DNA of 21,976 nt from CAG-582 sp964636965 (GTDB taxonomy: Bacteria; Bacillota_I; Bacilli_A; RF39; UBA660): the NCBI GenBank assembly GCA_964636965.1, contig CAZWST010000026.1, positions 1 through 21,976 of the forward strand, written 5' to 3'. Below are positions 6,604 to 14,222 of the stretch, one piece after another. A model generated the notes under the pieces. The model was not told the DNA's origin, made no database searches, and saw only the letters and a list, made by a program, of their open reading frames with translations. The position numbers and the translations under genes are program-made. The number at the start of each line of letters is the position of its first letter. The stretch's first letter is position 1.

Positions 6604-7036
6604 ATAAAATTTTATACCTTTCTAATATTTTTTTATTTAATTGTAAAAATGCAACAGAAGATGTAGATGAATTCATTAATTCTTCATATTTATTTAAGAT
6701 GTCATTGAATGAGTCTGTTATATGAATATCTTCTATATAATAATAAGTGTTTTTTTCATCTAAATAATCGATCATACGCTCAAGATTTGAAGAACGCTTA
6801 AGTATACCTATTATAACTTCGTACTTTTCATTATTAGATATTACTATACCTTTTTTTAAATTAGCTTCTTTTTCTGCTTCTTCTAAATTATCAAATACAC
6901 CAGTTTTAAAAGTCTTAGCAATTAGTACTTCACTTATTACAGGTATATTTTTTTCTTCATTTGCTGTATCCATAAAAATAATACATAATACAATTGATAA
7001 TATAAAAGGAAAAGCAGTTAATATTGCATGTTTCAT
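6593..7036 (-). CDS. SpoIIB-like membrane protein with a SPOR-type domain
   Basis: 147 aa. One N-terminal membrane segment (about residues 5-22), then a region with SPOR-like pattern: FKTGVFDNLEEAEKEA followed by KYEVIIGILKRSSNLERMIDYL and a final strand. SPOR domains bind denuded septal peptidoglycan. In B. subtilis the gene upstream of maf-radC-mreB is spoIIB, a SPOR-domain protein needed for engulfment, so position supports this role. The frame opens at TTG 7048. I chose the ATG at 7036 because it lies four bases after GGTGAT (7041-7046). First gene of the operon that runs to the S2P protease. The function is inferred from context and domain pattern. Confidence 0.6.
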   Translation of the reverse strand: MKHAILTAFPFILSIVLCIIFMDTANEEKNIPVISEVLIAKTFKTGVFDNLEEAEKEANLKKGIVISNNEKYEVIIGILKRSSNLERMIDYLDEKNTYYYIEDIHITDSFNDILNKYEELMNSSTSSVAFLQLNKKILERYKILYES

Positions 7037-7040
7037 TTGT

Positions 7041-7063
7041 ATCACCAATGAGATAATATCAGT
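7041..7063 (-). promoter_or_regulatory. Promoter/ribosome-binding module of the spoIIB-like to spoIVFB operon
   Basis: Extended -10 TGA-TATTAT (hexamer 7053-7058), exactly five bases, then TGGTGAT (7041-7047), and ATG four bases later. The -35 is weak. TCGACA at 7080-7085 would need a 21-base spacer. Confidence 0.55.
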
Positions 7064-7084
7064 ATTTGTATGATTATTTTGTCG

Positions 7085-7123
7085 AAAAAAAAGAAATATC
7101 TATTTCTTTTTAGATATTTCTTT
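7085..7123 (-). terminator. mutS terminator, overlapping its stop codon
   Basis: A 13-bp perfect stem (7090-7102 with 7111-7123), an 8-base loop and T8 on the minus strand (7085-7092). The mutS stop TAG (7100-7102) is in the right arm. It isolates mutS from the spoIIB-like operon. Confidence 0.9.
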
Positions 7124-9643
7124 AATTTTAAATATTAAGTTAATAGCTTCAAGTGGAGTTATGTTCATTGGCTCGATATTCTTAATTAGTTCAGTTAGTT
7201 TATCATCGTTTTTTTCTTCTAAATCTAAACTCATTTGCTCAGCCATTGTTTCACTTTTTTTAGTTCTTTTTTCATTTTCATAGTAATCGAGGAATTCTTG
7301 AGCCCGATTTAATAGTTCTTCTGGCATTCCAGCAAGTGAGGCAACATGAATACCATAAGACTTTGATACACTTCCAGGTAAGACTTTATGTAGGAAGGTA
7401 ATAGTGCCATTTTCTTCAATTGCATCAACATGAACATTTTTTATTCTTTTATATTTCTTTTCTAAGTCGACCAATTCATGATAATGTGTAGAAAATAGTG
7501 TTTTGCAGCTAATATTTTCAGTAACATACTCTAGTATCGCTCTTGCTAGACTCATTCCATCAAATGTTGATGTTCCACGTCCTAACTCATCAAATAGTAT
7601 TAGTGAATTTTCTGTTGCATTAACAATAGCATTTTTGGCTTCAAGCATTTCTACCATAAAAGTTGATTCTCCACTTACCAAATCATCGGATGCACCGATT
7701 CGTGTGTAGATTGAATCAAATATTGGAATTTCTGCGGAAGATGCAGGAACAAACGAACCCATTTGTGCAAGTATTGCTGTAATAGCGAACTGTCTCATAT
7801 ATGTTGATTTACCTGACATGTTTGGTCCAGTAATTAGAAGTGTTGAGGTATTTGTATCCATTATAATATCATTTTTAATGTATTCGTTTCCACTAACAAA
7901 CTCAACTACTGGATGGAATCCATCTTTTATTAAAACATTATGTTCATTATTGATTTTAGGTCTTACTAGATGTAATTCATCTGATACAACACTAAGAGAT
8001 ACTAAACAGTCTATTTCAGCAATAGTTTGTGCTGTTTCTTTTAATTTAAAGATATTTTCTTTTAAAGTAGATCTAATATTATTAAATATCTCATACTCAA
8101 GTTCAATTATTTTTTCTTCAGCATTTAAGATAAGTTCTTCTTTTTCTTTAAGTTTTGGAGTTATAAATCTTTCAGCACCAGTAAGTGTTTGTCTTCTTTC
8201 CCAACCGAGGGTTGGATCTATTTTATCAATTTGTCCCTTAGTAACTTCAATATAGTAACCAAATACCTTATTAAATCCAACTTTAAGGTTTTGAATACCT
8301 GTGCGTTCTTTTTCTTCCGCTTCAATACTAGAAATAAACTCTTTTCCACCACTTCTAATCGACCTTAGTTCATCAAGTTCTCGTGAATAACCTTTTTTGA
8401 TAATATTTCCTTCTCTTACAGAAATTGGTGCATCTTCATCTATTGCACTTTCTAGAAGTTCGTATAATTCTTTATGTTCTAAGATATTTACCTCATAGTT
8501 AATATTATTTAGTATGCGATTCATATCAGGTATTACTGCAAGAGATTTTTTTATTTGAAGAAGATCTCGAGCATTTAGTGAACCACAGGTTACTTTACCA
8601 CATAATCTTTCAAGATCGTATACTTCGTATAAATCATTTCTTAATTCTTCTCTAGGTAAAAAGTTTAAATTAAATAAATCTATATAATCATATCTTTTTT
8701 CAATTTCATTTTTATCTTTTAAAGGATTCATTAACCAATTTCTTAAACATCTTGCTCCTGGAGCTGTTTTAGTTTTATCAAGTAACCAGATAAGTGAATA
8801 TTTTCTTTCTTTTAATCTTAGTGTTTCTACTAATTCTAAATTTCTGATTGTATGAACATCCATTTTTAAATATTCATCTTTTTTAAGTAATTTAACATGA
8901 TTTAAGTGTGATAAATCTTTAAGTTCTTTAACATGTAAATAATATAAAATATGTTTTATTCCGACAATAATTCTTTCATCATCTACTTCTTCGTAAATAG
9001 ATTCATACATATTATCAAGTTCATCATCACTTATTGATATGTTTATTCCATAGTTGTTCTTAAATATATTTATTAAATCAATAGGAAAATCGTTTTTAAT
9101 GATAATTTCTTTTAAATTTAGATTTAATACTTCATTTATGATTGAATCATTATTATGATTTATGAATATTGATGAAATTTCACCAGTTGATACATCTGTG
9201 TATGTTAGAAGATAAACATATTTATAGTCAATTATACTTCCAATATAATTAAAATCATTTTCGGTTAGGAATTCTAAATCAACAAGTGTTCCTTTAGTTA
9301 TTACTTCAATTACATCTCTTTTAACCATGTTTTTTGTGCTTTTTGGGTCTTCAAGTTGTTCGCATATTGCAACACGAAATCCTTTATTTACGAGTTTTTC
9401 AATATATGGTTTAACAGCATGATATGGGATTCCGCACATCGGAACTCTTTCTTTAAGTCCAGCGTTTTTTCCTGTTAAAGTTAATTCTAGTTCATGGCTA
9501 GCTATATCAGCATCTTCAAAGAATAGTTCATAAAAGTCTCCTAATCTAAAGAATAGAAGTTCATCTTTATATCTTGATTTAATAGATGCATATTGTTGCA
9601 TCATTGGAGATAAATCATTTACATTTATGTCACTTAGTTTCAT
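7100..9643 (-). CDS. mutS: DNA mismatch repair protein MutS
   Basis: 847 aa, full length for MutS1. The N-terminal mismatch-recognition motif is present (FRLGDFYELFFEDA, with the Phe-x-Glu of GDFYE), so this is MutS1 and not MutS2. The ATPase has Walker A TGPNMSGKST, Walker B LILFDELGRGTSTFDG and STHYHEL. It recognises mismatches and recruits MutL. No mutL is in this window. The ATG at 9643 follows CAGGTGGT. It has its own terminator. The upstream sepM gene is 57 bases away and may be co-transcribed. Confidence 0.98.
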   Translation of the reverse strand: MKLSDINVNDLSPMMQQYASIKSRYKDELLFFRLGDFYELFFEDADIASHELELTLTGKNAGLKERVPMCGIPYHAVKPYIEKLVNKGFRVAICEQLEDPKSTKNMVKRDVIEVITKGTLVDLEFLTENDFNYIGSIIDYKYVYLLTYTDVSTGEISSIFINHNNDSIINEVLNLNLKEIIIKNDFPIDLINIFKNNYGINISISDDELDNMYESIYEEVDDERIIVGIKHILYYLHVKELKDLSHLNHVKLLKKDEYLKMDVHTIRNLELVETLRLKERKYSLIWLLDKTKTAPGARCLRNWLMNPLKDKNEIEKRYDYIDLFNLNFLPREELRNDLYEVYDLERLCGKVTCGSLNARDLLQIKKSLAVIPDMNRILNNINYEVNILEHKELYELLESAIDEDAPISVREGNIIKKGYSRELDELRSIRSGGKEFISSIEAEEKERTGIQNLKVGFNKVFGYYIEVTKGQIDKIDPTLGWERRQTLTGAERFITPKLKEKEELILNAEEKIIELEYEIFNNIRSTLKENIFKLKETAQTIAEIDCLVSLSVVSDELHLVRPKINNEHNVLIKDGFHPVVEFVSGNEYIKNDIIMDTNTSTLLITGPNMSGKSTYMRQFAITAILAQMGSFVPASSAEIPIFDSIYTRIGASDDLVSGESTFMVEMLEAKNAIVNATENSLILFDELGRGTSTFDGMSLARAILEYVTENISCKTLFSTHYHELVDLEKKYKRIKNVHVDAIEENGTITFLHKVLPGSVSKSYGIHVASLAGMPEELLNRAQEFLDYYENEKRTKKSETMAEQMSLDLEEKNDDKLTELIKNIEPMNITPLEAINLIFKIKEISKKK

Positions 9644-9662
9644 ACTACCACCTGCAAGTATT

Positions 9663-9668
9663 ATTATA
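9663..9668 (-). promoter_or_regulatory. Candidate -10 box for mutS
   Basis: TATAAT lies between the sepM stop and the mutS ribosome-binding site, nine bases before AGGTGG. There is no convincing -35 or TGn, so mutS may also be read from the sepM promoter. Confidence 0.3.
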
Positions 9669-9700
9669 TAAAATTTTTGAGTTTTTAAAAAGTCTTATTT

Positions 9701-10708
9701 TTAATTTCCTAGTAATTTTAGTTCATCTAATACTTGATCAAAAGATGTTGCTTTTATTATTTCTATTTTATATTTATTTTTATTTTTTAGATCTATTGCT
9801 TCTTTATAATTGGCTTCTGGAACGATAAATACATCACTTTTATTTTTTACTGCTCCAGATAGTTTGTACTTTACTCCGCTTATCTCACCTACTACGCCTT
9901 CTTCTGAAATAGTTCCAGTTCCAGAAATATTTTTTCCGTGTGTTATATCCTCTTCAGTTAAAGCATTATAAATAGCTAAAGAAAGCATTAATCCACCAGA
10001 TGACCCTGATTCATTGGTTTTATATTTATATTCTATTTGAGGGTCCATTTTATAGGTATTTATTTTATTTACACCTATACCAATTCTTTTAGTTCCTTCA
10101 TCATCTTTTACAAAAGCATAACAATCAATTTCTTTCTCTTCTCTTAAAATCTTTATCTCTATTTTGTCATTTATCTCATGTTTATTAATAATATTTAATA
10201 TATCATTAAAGTTATGTATAGCGCTTCCATCTAATTCTAAAATTCTATCTCCAATTTTGGTATTTGTTTCTGCATAATCGGAAATGGATACAATATAGCT
10301 TGCATCCCCAGTTATTTGAATATTTTTGCCTGCTTTTTGGTAAGCTAAGTAAGTTGCATTAGATATAGATGAGTATAATTGAATTCTTTCTTTTTTATTT
10401 AATTCTTCTAGTGTTTCATTGTCTAACACGATATCTTCATTTTTAACAATATCCCAGTCATTAAGTATAAGTGCAAGTAAGATATTAGGAATTTTTCCTT
10501 CAGAAAAAGTTACATAAGTTAAATTAAGTTTTCCGTTACTCTTATTAACAGATCCAGAAAGTCTTTTATCAATATTTATAAGTCCTCCTGGAGAATAAAT
10601 TGAGTATGGTATATTAATATTAAAAAGAATTATAACAGCAGTTAAAACTATAAAAAATATGATATTATCCTTAAGGTATTTTATAAGTTCTTTTAATCTT
10701 GTTTTCAA
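9701..10708 (-). CDS. ylbL: SepM/YlbL-type PDZ and Lon-domain (S16) membrane protease
   Basis: About 335 aa. One N-terminal membrane helix (FFIVLTAVIILFNI), the YSIYSPGG motif just after it, a PDZ domain in the middle (IGDRILELDGSAIHNFNDIL), and a C-terminal Lon-type protease domain. The catalytic dyad is Ser237 in NESGSSGGLML and Lys282 in SGVKYKLSGAV, counted from the TTG start. The family's usual GPSAG reads GSSGG here. Relatives cleave small peptides or cell-surface substrates (SepM processes a competence pheromone in streptococci). I chose TTG at 10708, four bases after GGTGAT (10713-10718), over an upstream in-frame TTG at 10720. It is divergent from ylbJ. In Bacillus ylbJ and ylbL are also close neighbours. 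Confidence 0.88.
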   Translation of the reverse strand: MKTRLKELIKYLKDNIIFFIVLTAVIILFNINIPYSIYSPGGLINIDKRLSGSVNKSNGKLNLTYVTFSEGKIPNILLALILNDWDIVKNEDIVLDNETLEELNKKERIQLYSSISNATYLAYQKAGKNIQITGDASYIVSISDYAETNTKIGDRILELDGSAIHNFNDILNIINKHEINDKIEIKILREEKEIDCYAFVKDDEGTKRIGIGVNKINTYKMDPQIEYKYKTNESGSSGGLMLSLAIYNALTEEDITHGKNISGTGTISEEGVVGEISGVKYKLSGAVKNKSDVFIVPEANYKEAIDLKNKNKYKIEIIKATSFDQVLDELKLLGN

Positions 10709-10712
10709 ATGT

Positions 10713-10733
10713 ATCACCAAGTTGATTATATCA
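10713..10733 (-). promoter_or_regulatory. Promoter/ribosome-binding module of sepM/ylbL
   Basis: Extended -10 TGA-TATAAT (hexamer 10725-10730), five bases, TGGTGAT (10713-10719), four bases, then TTG start. Only 41 bases lie between the divergent sepM and ylbJ starts, so any ylbJ promoter must overlap this one. I see no clear plus-strand promoter. Confidence 0.6.
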
Positions 10734-10749
10734 TTAGAATAGGAATTTT

Positions 10750-11580
10750 ATGAGAAATTTATTTATTATATTATTACTATTTATATTTATTATACGTAAA
10801 GATGCATGTTTATTGGGTGCAACAACGGCATTAACTTTTTGGAGTAAAAGCTTATTTCCTGTATTATTTCCGACATTTATATTGGTTGATTTACTTCTTT
10901 CAACTAAATTTATTTTTTATATAACTAAGTTTTTTGGTAATATATTTAAGCATATTTTTAAGACTAGTCCTTATTCGGCTTTTGTCTTTGTTATGAGTCT
11001 ATTAAGTGGTACTCCAACGAACGCGAAAATATTAAAAAGCCTTCATGATAATGGTTTAATTACAGTAACAGATATTACAAAGATAATGTCATTTACTTTC
11101 TTCTTTAATCCTTTTTTAATTATAAATTTTGCTGGATTAAGGGTACTAATAATTATTTGGATTAGTAATATTATTACTGGACTTATTTTAAGAAATAAAT
11201 ATGTTAGTGATAATTATAATATTACTAGTAAATATGCTAATTTTTCTTTGAGTGAGTCAATATGTAATAATATGAATATAATTATTAATATACTTGGTAG
11301 TGTTACGATATTTATGTGTTTAAGTTATATGCTACCATTCTTAAATCCTTTATTTAATACATTAATATCATCTTTTTTAGAATTATCTACAGCACTTTAT
11401 CGAAATAAAATGTATTTAAATTCAACCCAATTATATTTAGTAATGCTTTCATTAGGTGGAATTAGTATATTTACTCAAATAAAAAGTATCCTAAAGGATA
11501 CCTTAATTGATTATAAATTTATCATAAAATCTCGATTTATTACCTTAATTATAGGTTTAGTGATAAGTTTGTTCACATAA
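10750..11580 (+). CDS. ylbJ: YlbJ/SpoVV-like sporulation integral membrane protein
   Basis: 276 aa, polytopic with roughly seven or eight membrane segments. The N-terminal ALTFWSKSLFPVLFPTFILVDLLL and the loop SLLSGTPTNAKIL match the nucleoside-recognition (Gate) fold of the YlbJ/SpoIIM-adjacent transporter family. SpoVV (YlbJ) in B. subtilis carries dipicolinic acid from the mother cell towards the forespore. This copy is shorter than the Bacillus protein (about 400 aa). AGGAA precedes the ATG. It is the only long plus-strand gene in the window, and its last 24 bases overlap the convergent pilin-like gene. Substrate assignment is by family and by the nearby spore genes. Confidence 0.75.
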   Translation: MRNLFIILLLFIFIIRKDACLLGATTALTFWSKSLFPVLFPTFILVDLLLSTKFIFYITKFFGNIFKHIFKTSPYSAFVFVMSLLSGTPTNAKILKSLHDNGLITVTDITKIMSFTFFFNPFLIINFAGLRVLIIIWISNIITGLILRNKYVSDNYNITSKYANFSLSESICNNMNIIINILGSVTIFMCLSYMLPFLNPLFNTLISSFLELSTALYRNKMYLNSTQLYLVMLSLGGISIFTQIKSILKDTLIDYKFIIKSRFITLIIGLVISLFT

Positions 11581-12297
11581 CACTTTACTTCCGTTACAAC
11601 GACAATCTAATTTGTTTTTGTCGCTTGTAAGGCATTTGAAATTATTATTTCCTTGAAAGGTGAATGAAAGATTTATATCATAATGTTCACCATCACCATT
11701 TACAATTGGAATTACTACTGATGCAGCATTTGTAGTTCCAACAGCTGCTGTATAGGAAACATATGCTTTTTCATCAGTTGATACGTATCCAGGGTAGTCT
11801 TTCATTAATTGAGTTGCATTATTCCATGAGGTTAGAACTGGACCTGCTGCTGTATGTTTATTATATCTTCCTCGGACATATTGAATCATCCATCTTGCAG
11901 TATCGGATACACCTTGGTATTTTCCATTTTCTACATCATATTTAGCATAAGTATTATATAACATAATAAAACCTATTTTATCTTCTGTATAATCTGCTGC
12001 AAATTCTAATTTTACACATTTAAAACTCGATTCATATCCTTGATTTAAAACTGAAAGTGAAATATTAGCTTCACTTAAATTACATGAAGAAATGCTTTTT
12101 ACACCGTAATTAACAATATCTTCTTCTATTTCTTTTATCATTGTCGATTGATTAATTACAAAATTGGATTGAATCTGATTAGATTTATCTTCATTTCTAA
12201 CTTGTATCAACATGGTAAATAGTAATCCCATCACTATAGCAATTATAATTATACTGATTAATATTTCTACTATTGTTGTACCATTTTTAGTTCTCAT
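11557..12297 (-). CDS. Prepilin-like protein 3 of operon (pseudopilin, Cys-rich C-terminus)
   Basis: 246 aa. The N-terminus MRTKNG/TTIVEILIS has a class-III prepilin peptidase site: basic leader, Gly at -1, Glu at +5, then a hydrophobic helix to about residue 28. The remainder is an extracytoplasmic domain with six Cys, four of them in the last 25 residues (FKC, LDCRC and VLC), suggesting disulfides. This looks like a minor pseudopilin of a type IV pilus or type II-like system. It starts on the last base of the preceding stop (TAATG). The 3' end overlaps ylbJ by 24 bases tail to tail. No pilus ATPase, platform protein or prepilin peptidase is in the window. Confidence 0.7.
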   Translation of the reverse strand: MRTKNGTTIVEILISIIIIAIVMGLLFTMLIQVRNEDKSNQIQSNFVINQSTMIKEIEEDIVNYGVKSISSCNLSEANISLSVLNQGYESSFKCVKLEFAADYTEDKIGFIMLYNTYAKYDVENGKYQGVSDTARWMIQYVRGRYNKHTAAGPVLTSWNNATQLMKDYPGYVSTDEKAYVSYTAAVGTTNAASVVIPIVNGDGEHYDINLSFTFQGNNNFKCLTSDKNKLDCRCNGSKVLCEQTYH

Positions 12298-12863
12298 TAT
12301 GAATTCACCTCCATTGATGAGTGAAATACTTCATAAGAGCCATCACTATAATTCTTTTTATATTTAACAACTAGTATGTACTTATCGAATGATGCACTGA
12401 TACTTCTAACATAATCTATAGTTGTTGCATCAAACTTATTAAGCCATTCATTTTCATTTGGAGAATTTACGATTCTTTTTGGATTTAAATAATAGATTTT
12501 ATCAACTTCAAAGGCAGTTTTAATTTGTGATAAATAGCCATTATAAGAAGGATTTGATAAATCACATATATAACTATATCCAGATGAATATGTCTGTTTA
12601 GTACATTCAGAAGTAGATGATAAGTGATCTACTGCATAGACTTCTACACTGTTACCTGTACGACCCATTTCTCTTTTATAATTATCAAGTATTTGTTTAA
12701 CATAGTATGTTTTATAAATTGTTTCAGTAGTATCAAAAGTATTTTTAGAACGAGACTTTCTTAGAATATATGAATATGAACCAAATAGAAGTAAAAGAGT
12801 TATTGAAAGAACACTTATTACAACTATGGTTTCCATAAATACAAAACCATTTTTCTTTCTCAT
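12297..12863 (-). CDS. Prepilin-like protein 2 of operon
   Basis: 188 aa. The N-terminus MRKKNG/FVFMETIVV has a prepilin-type site with Gly at -1 and Glu at +5, then a hydrophobic helix to about residue 31 and a mostly polar extracytoplasmic domain with two Cys (SECTK and YICDL) about 18 residues apart. It overlaps the upstream gene by four bases (ATGA) and the downstream gene by one base, so all three are translationally coupled. The family beyond the prepilin N-terminus is not recognised. Confidence 0.7.
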   Translation of the reverse strand: MRKKNGFVFMETIVVISVLSITLLLLFGSYSYILRKSRSKNTFDTTETIYKTYYVKQILDNYKREMGRTGNSVEVYAVDHLSSTSECTKQTYSSGYSYICDLSNPSYNGYLSQIKTAFEVDKIYYLNPKRIVNSPNENEWLNKFDATTIDYVRSISASFDKYILVVKYKKNYSDGSYEVFHSSMEVNS

Positions 12864-13876
12864 GATTGCTTCACCCCATTTGTAAATATATATGGATCTA
12901 AAGATGTTCCTTTTCCTCCAGCTATATATGTATTTGTGGCTGATGAATTTATAGTTCGTTCTGCAACTAATCGGAAATTATAAAGATTGCTTAATTTAGA
13001 TGAGAGTAAATCATTTGGTTTATTTTCAGGAATTTGCACAACTTGTTCCGAAACGGGATGATTATAAGGTACAACGGAAGCATAGTAACAATAGCTTGCA
13101 TATTTTGTACTCTTATCAATTGGTTCATTATCAATGTTAATATAACCAAATGTGTTATTAGGGACATATGTAGCAACAGTTCCATTAAAAGAACCTCCAC
13201 AGTATTTAGATAGAAGACTTACCTGATTACTACTTGAGAAATTGTATCTTTTTATTTCATAGTATTCTCCAGCATTGTATGAACTTGCTATACCACTTGG
13301 GCCAGCACCAGTTATTGTTTGATCAATATAAACTAAGTAGTTACCACCTGGGTTCATTATTTCTGATAAGACGAAAGGATCTTTAACATCACGTCTAATT
13401 CTTGCTAAAAATGATGATGTTACGGAGTAGACTTGGAATCCTCCATAAGTAATAGCTTTATTATATTCTCCATTACTTAGAAGATTTTCATATAAATTTA
13501 CAGTTAGTGTGTGATATTTGCTAATCTTATCGACATTTGGAATTTTATACATGACACTTAATTTAGCAGCATTTAAGTCACTTATAAAATAGTATTTTTT
13601 TGAAGGTTCTGATCCTTCAATAGCTGCTAAAATCCAAGTTGCATCAGAATTAAGTAAGTTCTCGTCACTTTTAAATCTTATATGTGAACCTATTTCTAAA
13701 TCTGTTAATTTTGTATTATTTATTCCATATAATTTATCTCGTGAGTTTTCCTCTATTTTACCGAGTAAAATTCGATTATGTAAATAGTTAGCAATTAAAG
13801 CAACAAATAAAGTTAAAAAAACAAGAAAAAAAGTATAAAGAATGCTTGTTGCAATAAACCCATTTTTATTCCTCAT
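12860..13876 (-). CDS. Pilin-like protein 1 of operon, lacking the conserved Glu5
   Basis: 338 aa, first gene of the operon. The N-terminus MRNKNG/FIATSILYT repeats the leader of its two neighbours but has Ser, not Glu, at +5 of the predicted mature protein. Minor pilins of the GspK/PilX type can lack Glu5, which would fit the larger size. After the membrane helix comes a long extracytoplasmic domain, and the C-terminus carries GGKGTSLDPYIF, a GT-x-DPY type motif I associate with surface proteins of this group of bacteria. Two Cys are in the second half. It has its own promoter and an AGGAGAG ribosome-binding site. Function is not known. Confidence 0.65.
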   Translation of the reverse strand: MRNKNGFIATSILYTFFLVFLTLFVALIANYLHNRILLGKIEENSRDKLYGINNTKLTDLEIGSHIRFKSDENLLNSDATWILAAIEGSEPSKKYYFISDLNAAKLSVMYKIPNVDKISKYHTLTVNLYENLLSNGEYNKAITYGGFQVYSVTSSFLARIRRDVKDPFVLSEIMNPGGNYLVYIDQTITGAGPSGIASSYNAGEYYEIKRYNFSSSNQVSLLSKYCGGSFNGTVATYVPNNTFGYINIDNEPIDKSTKYASYCYYASVVPYNHPVSEQVVQIPENKPNDLLSSKLSNLYNFRLVAERTINSSATNTYIAGGKGTSLDPYIFTNGVKQS

Positions 13877-13899
13877 AATTACTCTCCTATTCTAATAAT

Positions 13900-13928
13900 A
13901 TTATAGAATAAGTAATATTTTTTTACAA
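13900..13928 (-). promoter_or_regulatory. Promoter of the pilin-like operon
   Basis: TTGTAA (13923-13928), a 17-base spacer and TATAAT (13900-13905) on the minus strand, 23 bases before the ATG of the first gene. Confidence 0.65.
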
Positions 13929-13929
13929 T

Positions 13930-13950
13930 AAAAAAAGACATGTAGTCTTT
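13930..13950 (-). terminator. Short hairpin terminator upstream of the pilin operon
   Basis: A 6-bp stem (13934-13939 with 13945-13950) and 5-base loop followed by a T-run on the minus strand. It could stop transcripts from spoVID-ysxE, which run antisense through the small plus-strand gene. The stem is short, so this is tentative. Confidence 0.4.
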
Positions 13951-13978
13951 CTATATAACATATTATTTACTTTTTGAA

Positions 13979-13996
13979 TATACTAAATTAGGTGAT
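13979..13996 (+). promoter_or_regulatory. Promoter/ribosome-binding module of the small Cys-rich gene
   Basis: TATACT (13979-13984), five bases, AGGTGAT (13990-13996), four bases, then ATG at 14001. This is the plus-strand copy of the module seen before trmB and sepM. There is no clear -35, and the TGn element is one base out of place. Confidence 0.5.
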
Positions 13997-14000
13997 GTAT

Positions 14001-14222
14001 ATGTGGAATAATTCTTGTGGATGTGGTAACTCTAATAAATGTAATAAACCTCATAGAGGTGGAGGTGTTTTTACAATCATTGCCATACTTATACTTTCTG
14101 TTCTTATATTTTATCAAGTTATAATTACTTTAATTCTACCTCTTAGATTCAATTTATTTATTTTGCTTATTGAAGTATTCTTACTCTTTTTCTTGCTTTT
14201 TCGAATAATATGGCCTTATTAG
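14001..14222 (+). CDS. 73-aa Cys-rich small membrane protein
   Basis: The N-terminus MWNNSCGCGNSNKCNKPHR has three Cys within nine residues, then GGG and two hydrophobic helices (about residues 23-43 and 48-69), ending IIWPY. The frame opens at GTG 13992, but the ATG at 14001 sits four bases after AGGTGAT and is the likely start. I recognise no family. Its place between spore genes and the pilin operon is suggestive only. Gly/Cys-rich N-termini with a membrane helix occur in some small spore proteins. Its last 42 bases overlap the convergent ysxE-like gene. Confidence 0.6.
   Translation: MWNNSCGCGNSNKCNKPHRGGGVFTIIAILILSVLIFYQVIITLILPLRFNLFILLIEVFLLFFLLFRIIWPY

Noticed and set aside
6305..8255. 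Plus-strand open frames opposite radC and mutS
   Set aside because: Shadows of conserved genes, with no ribosome-binding sites.
12991..13200. 69-codon minus-strand frame inside the first pilin-like gene
   Set aside because: Out of frame within a longer gene and without its own start signals.
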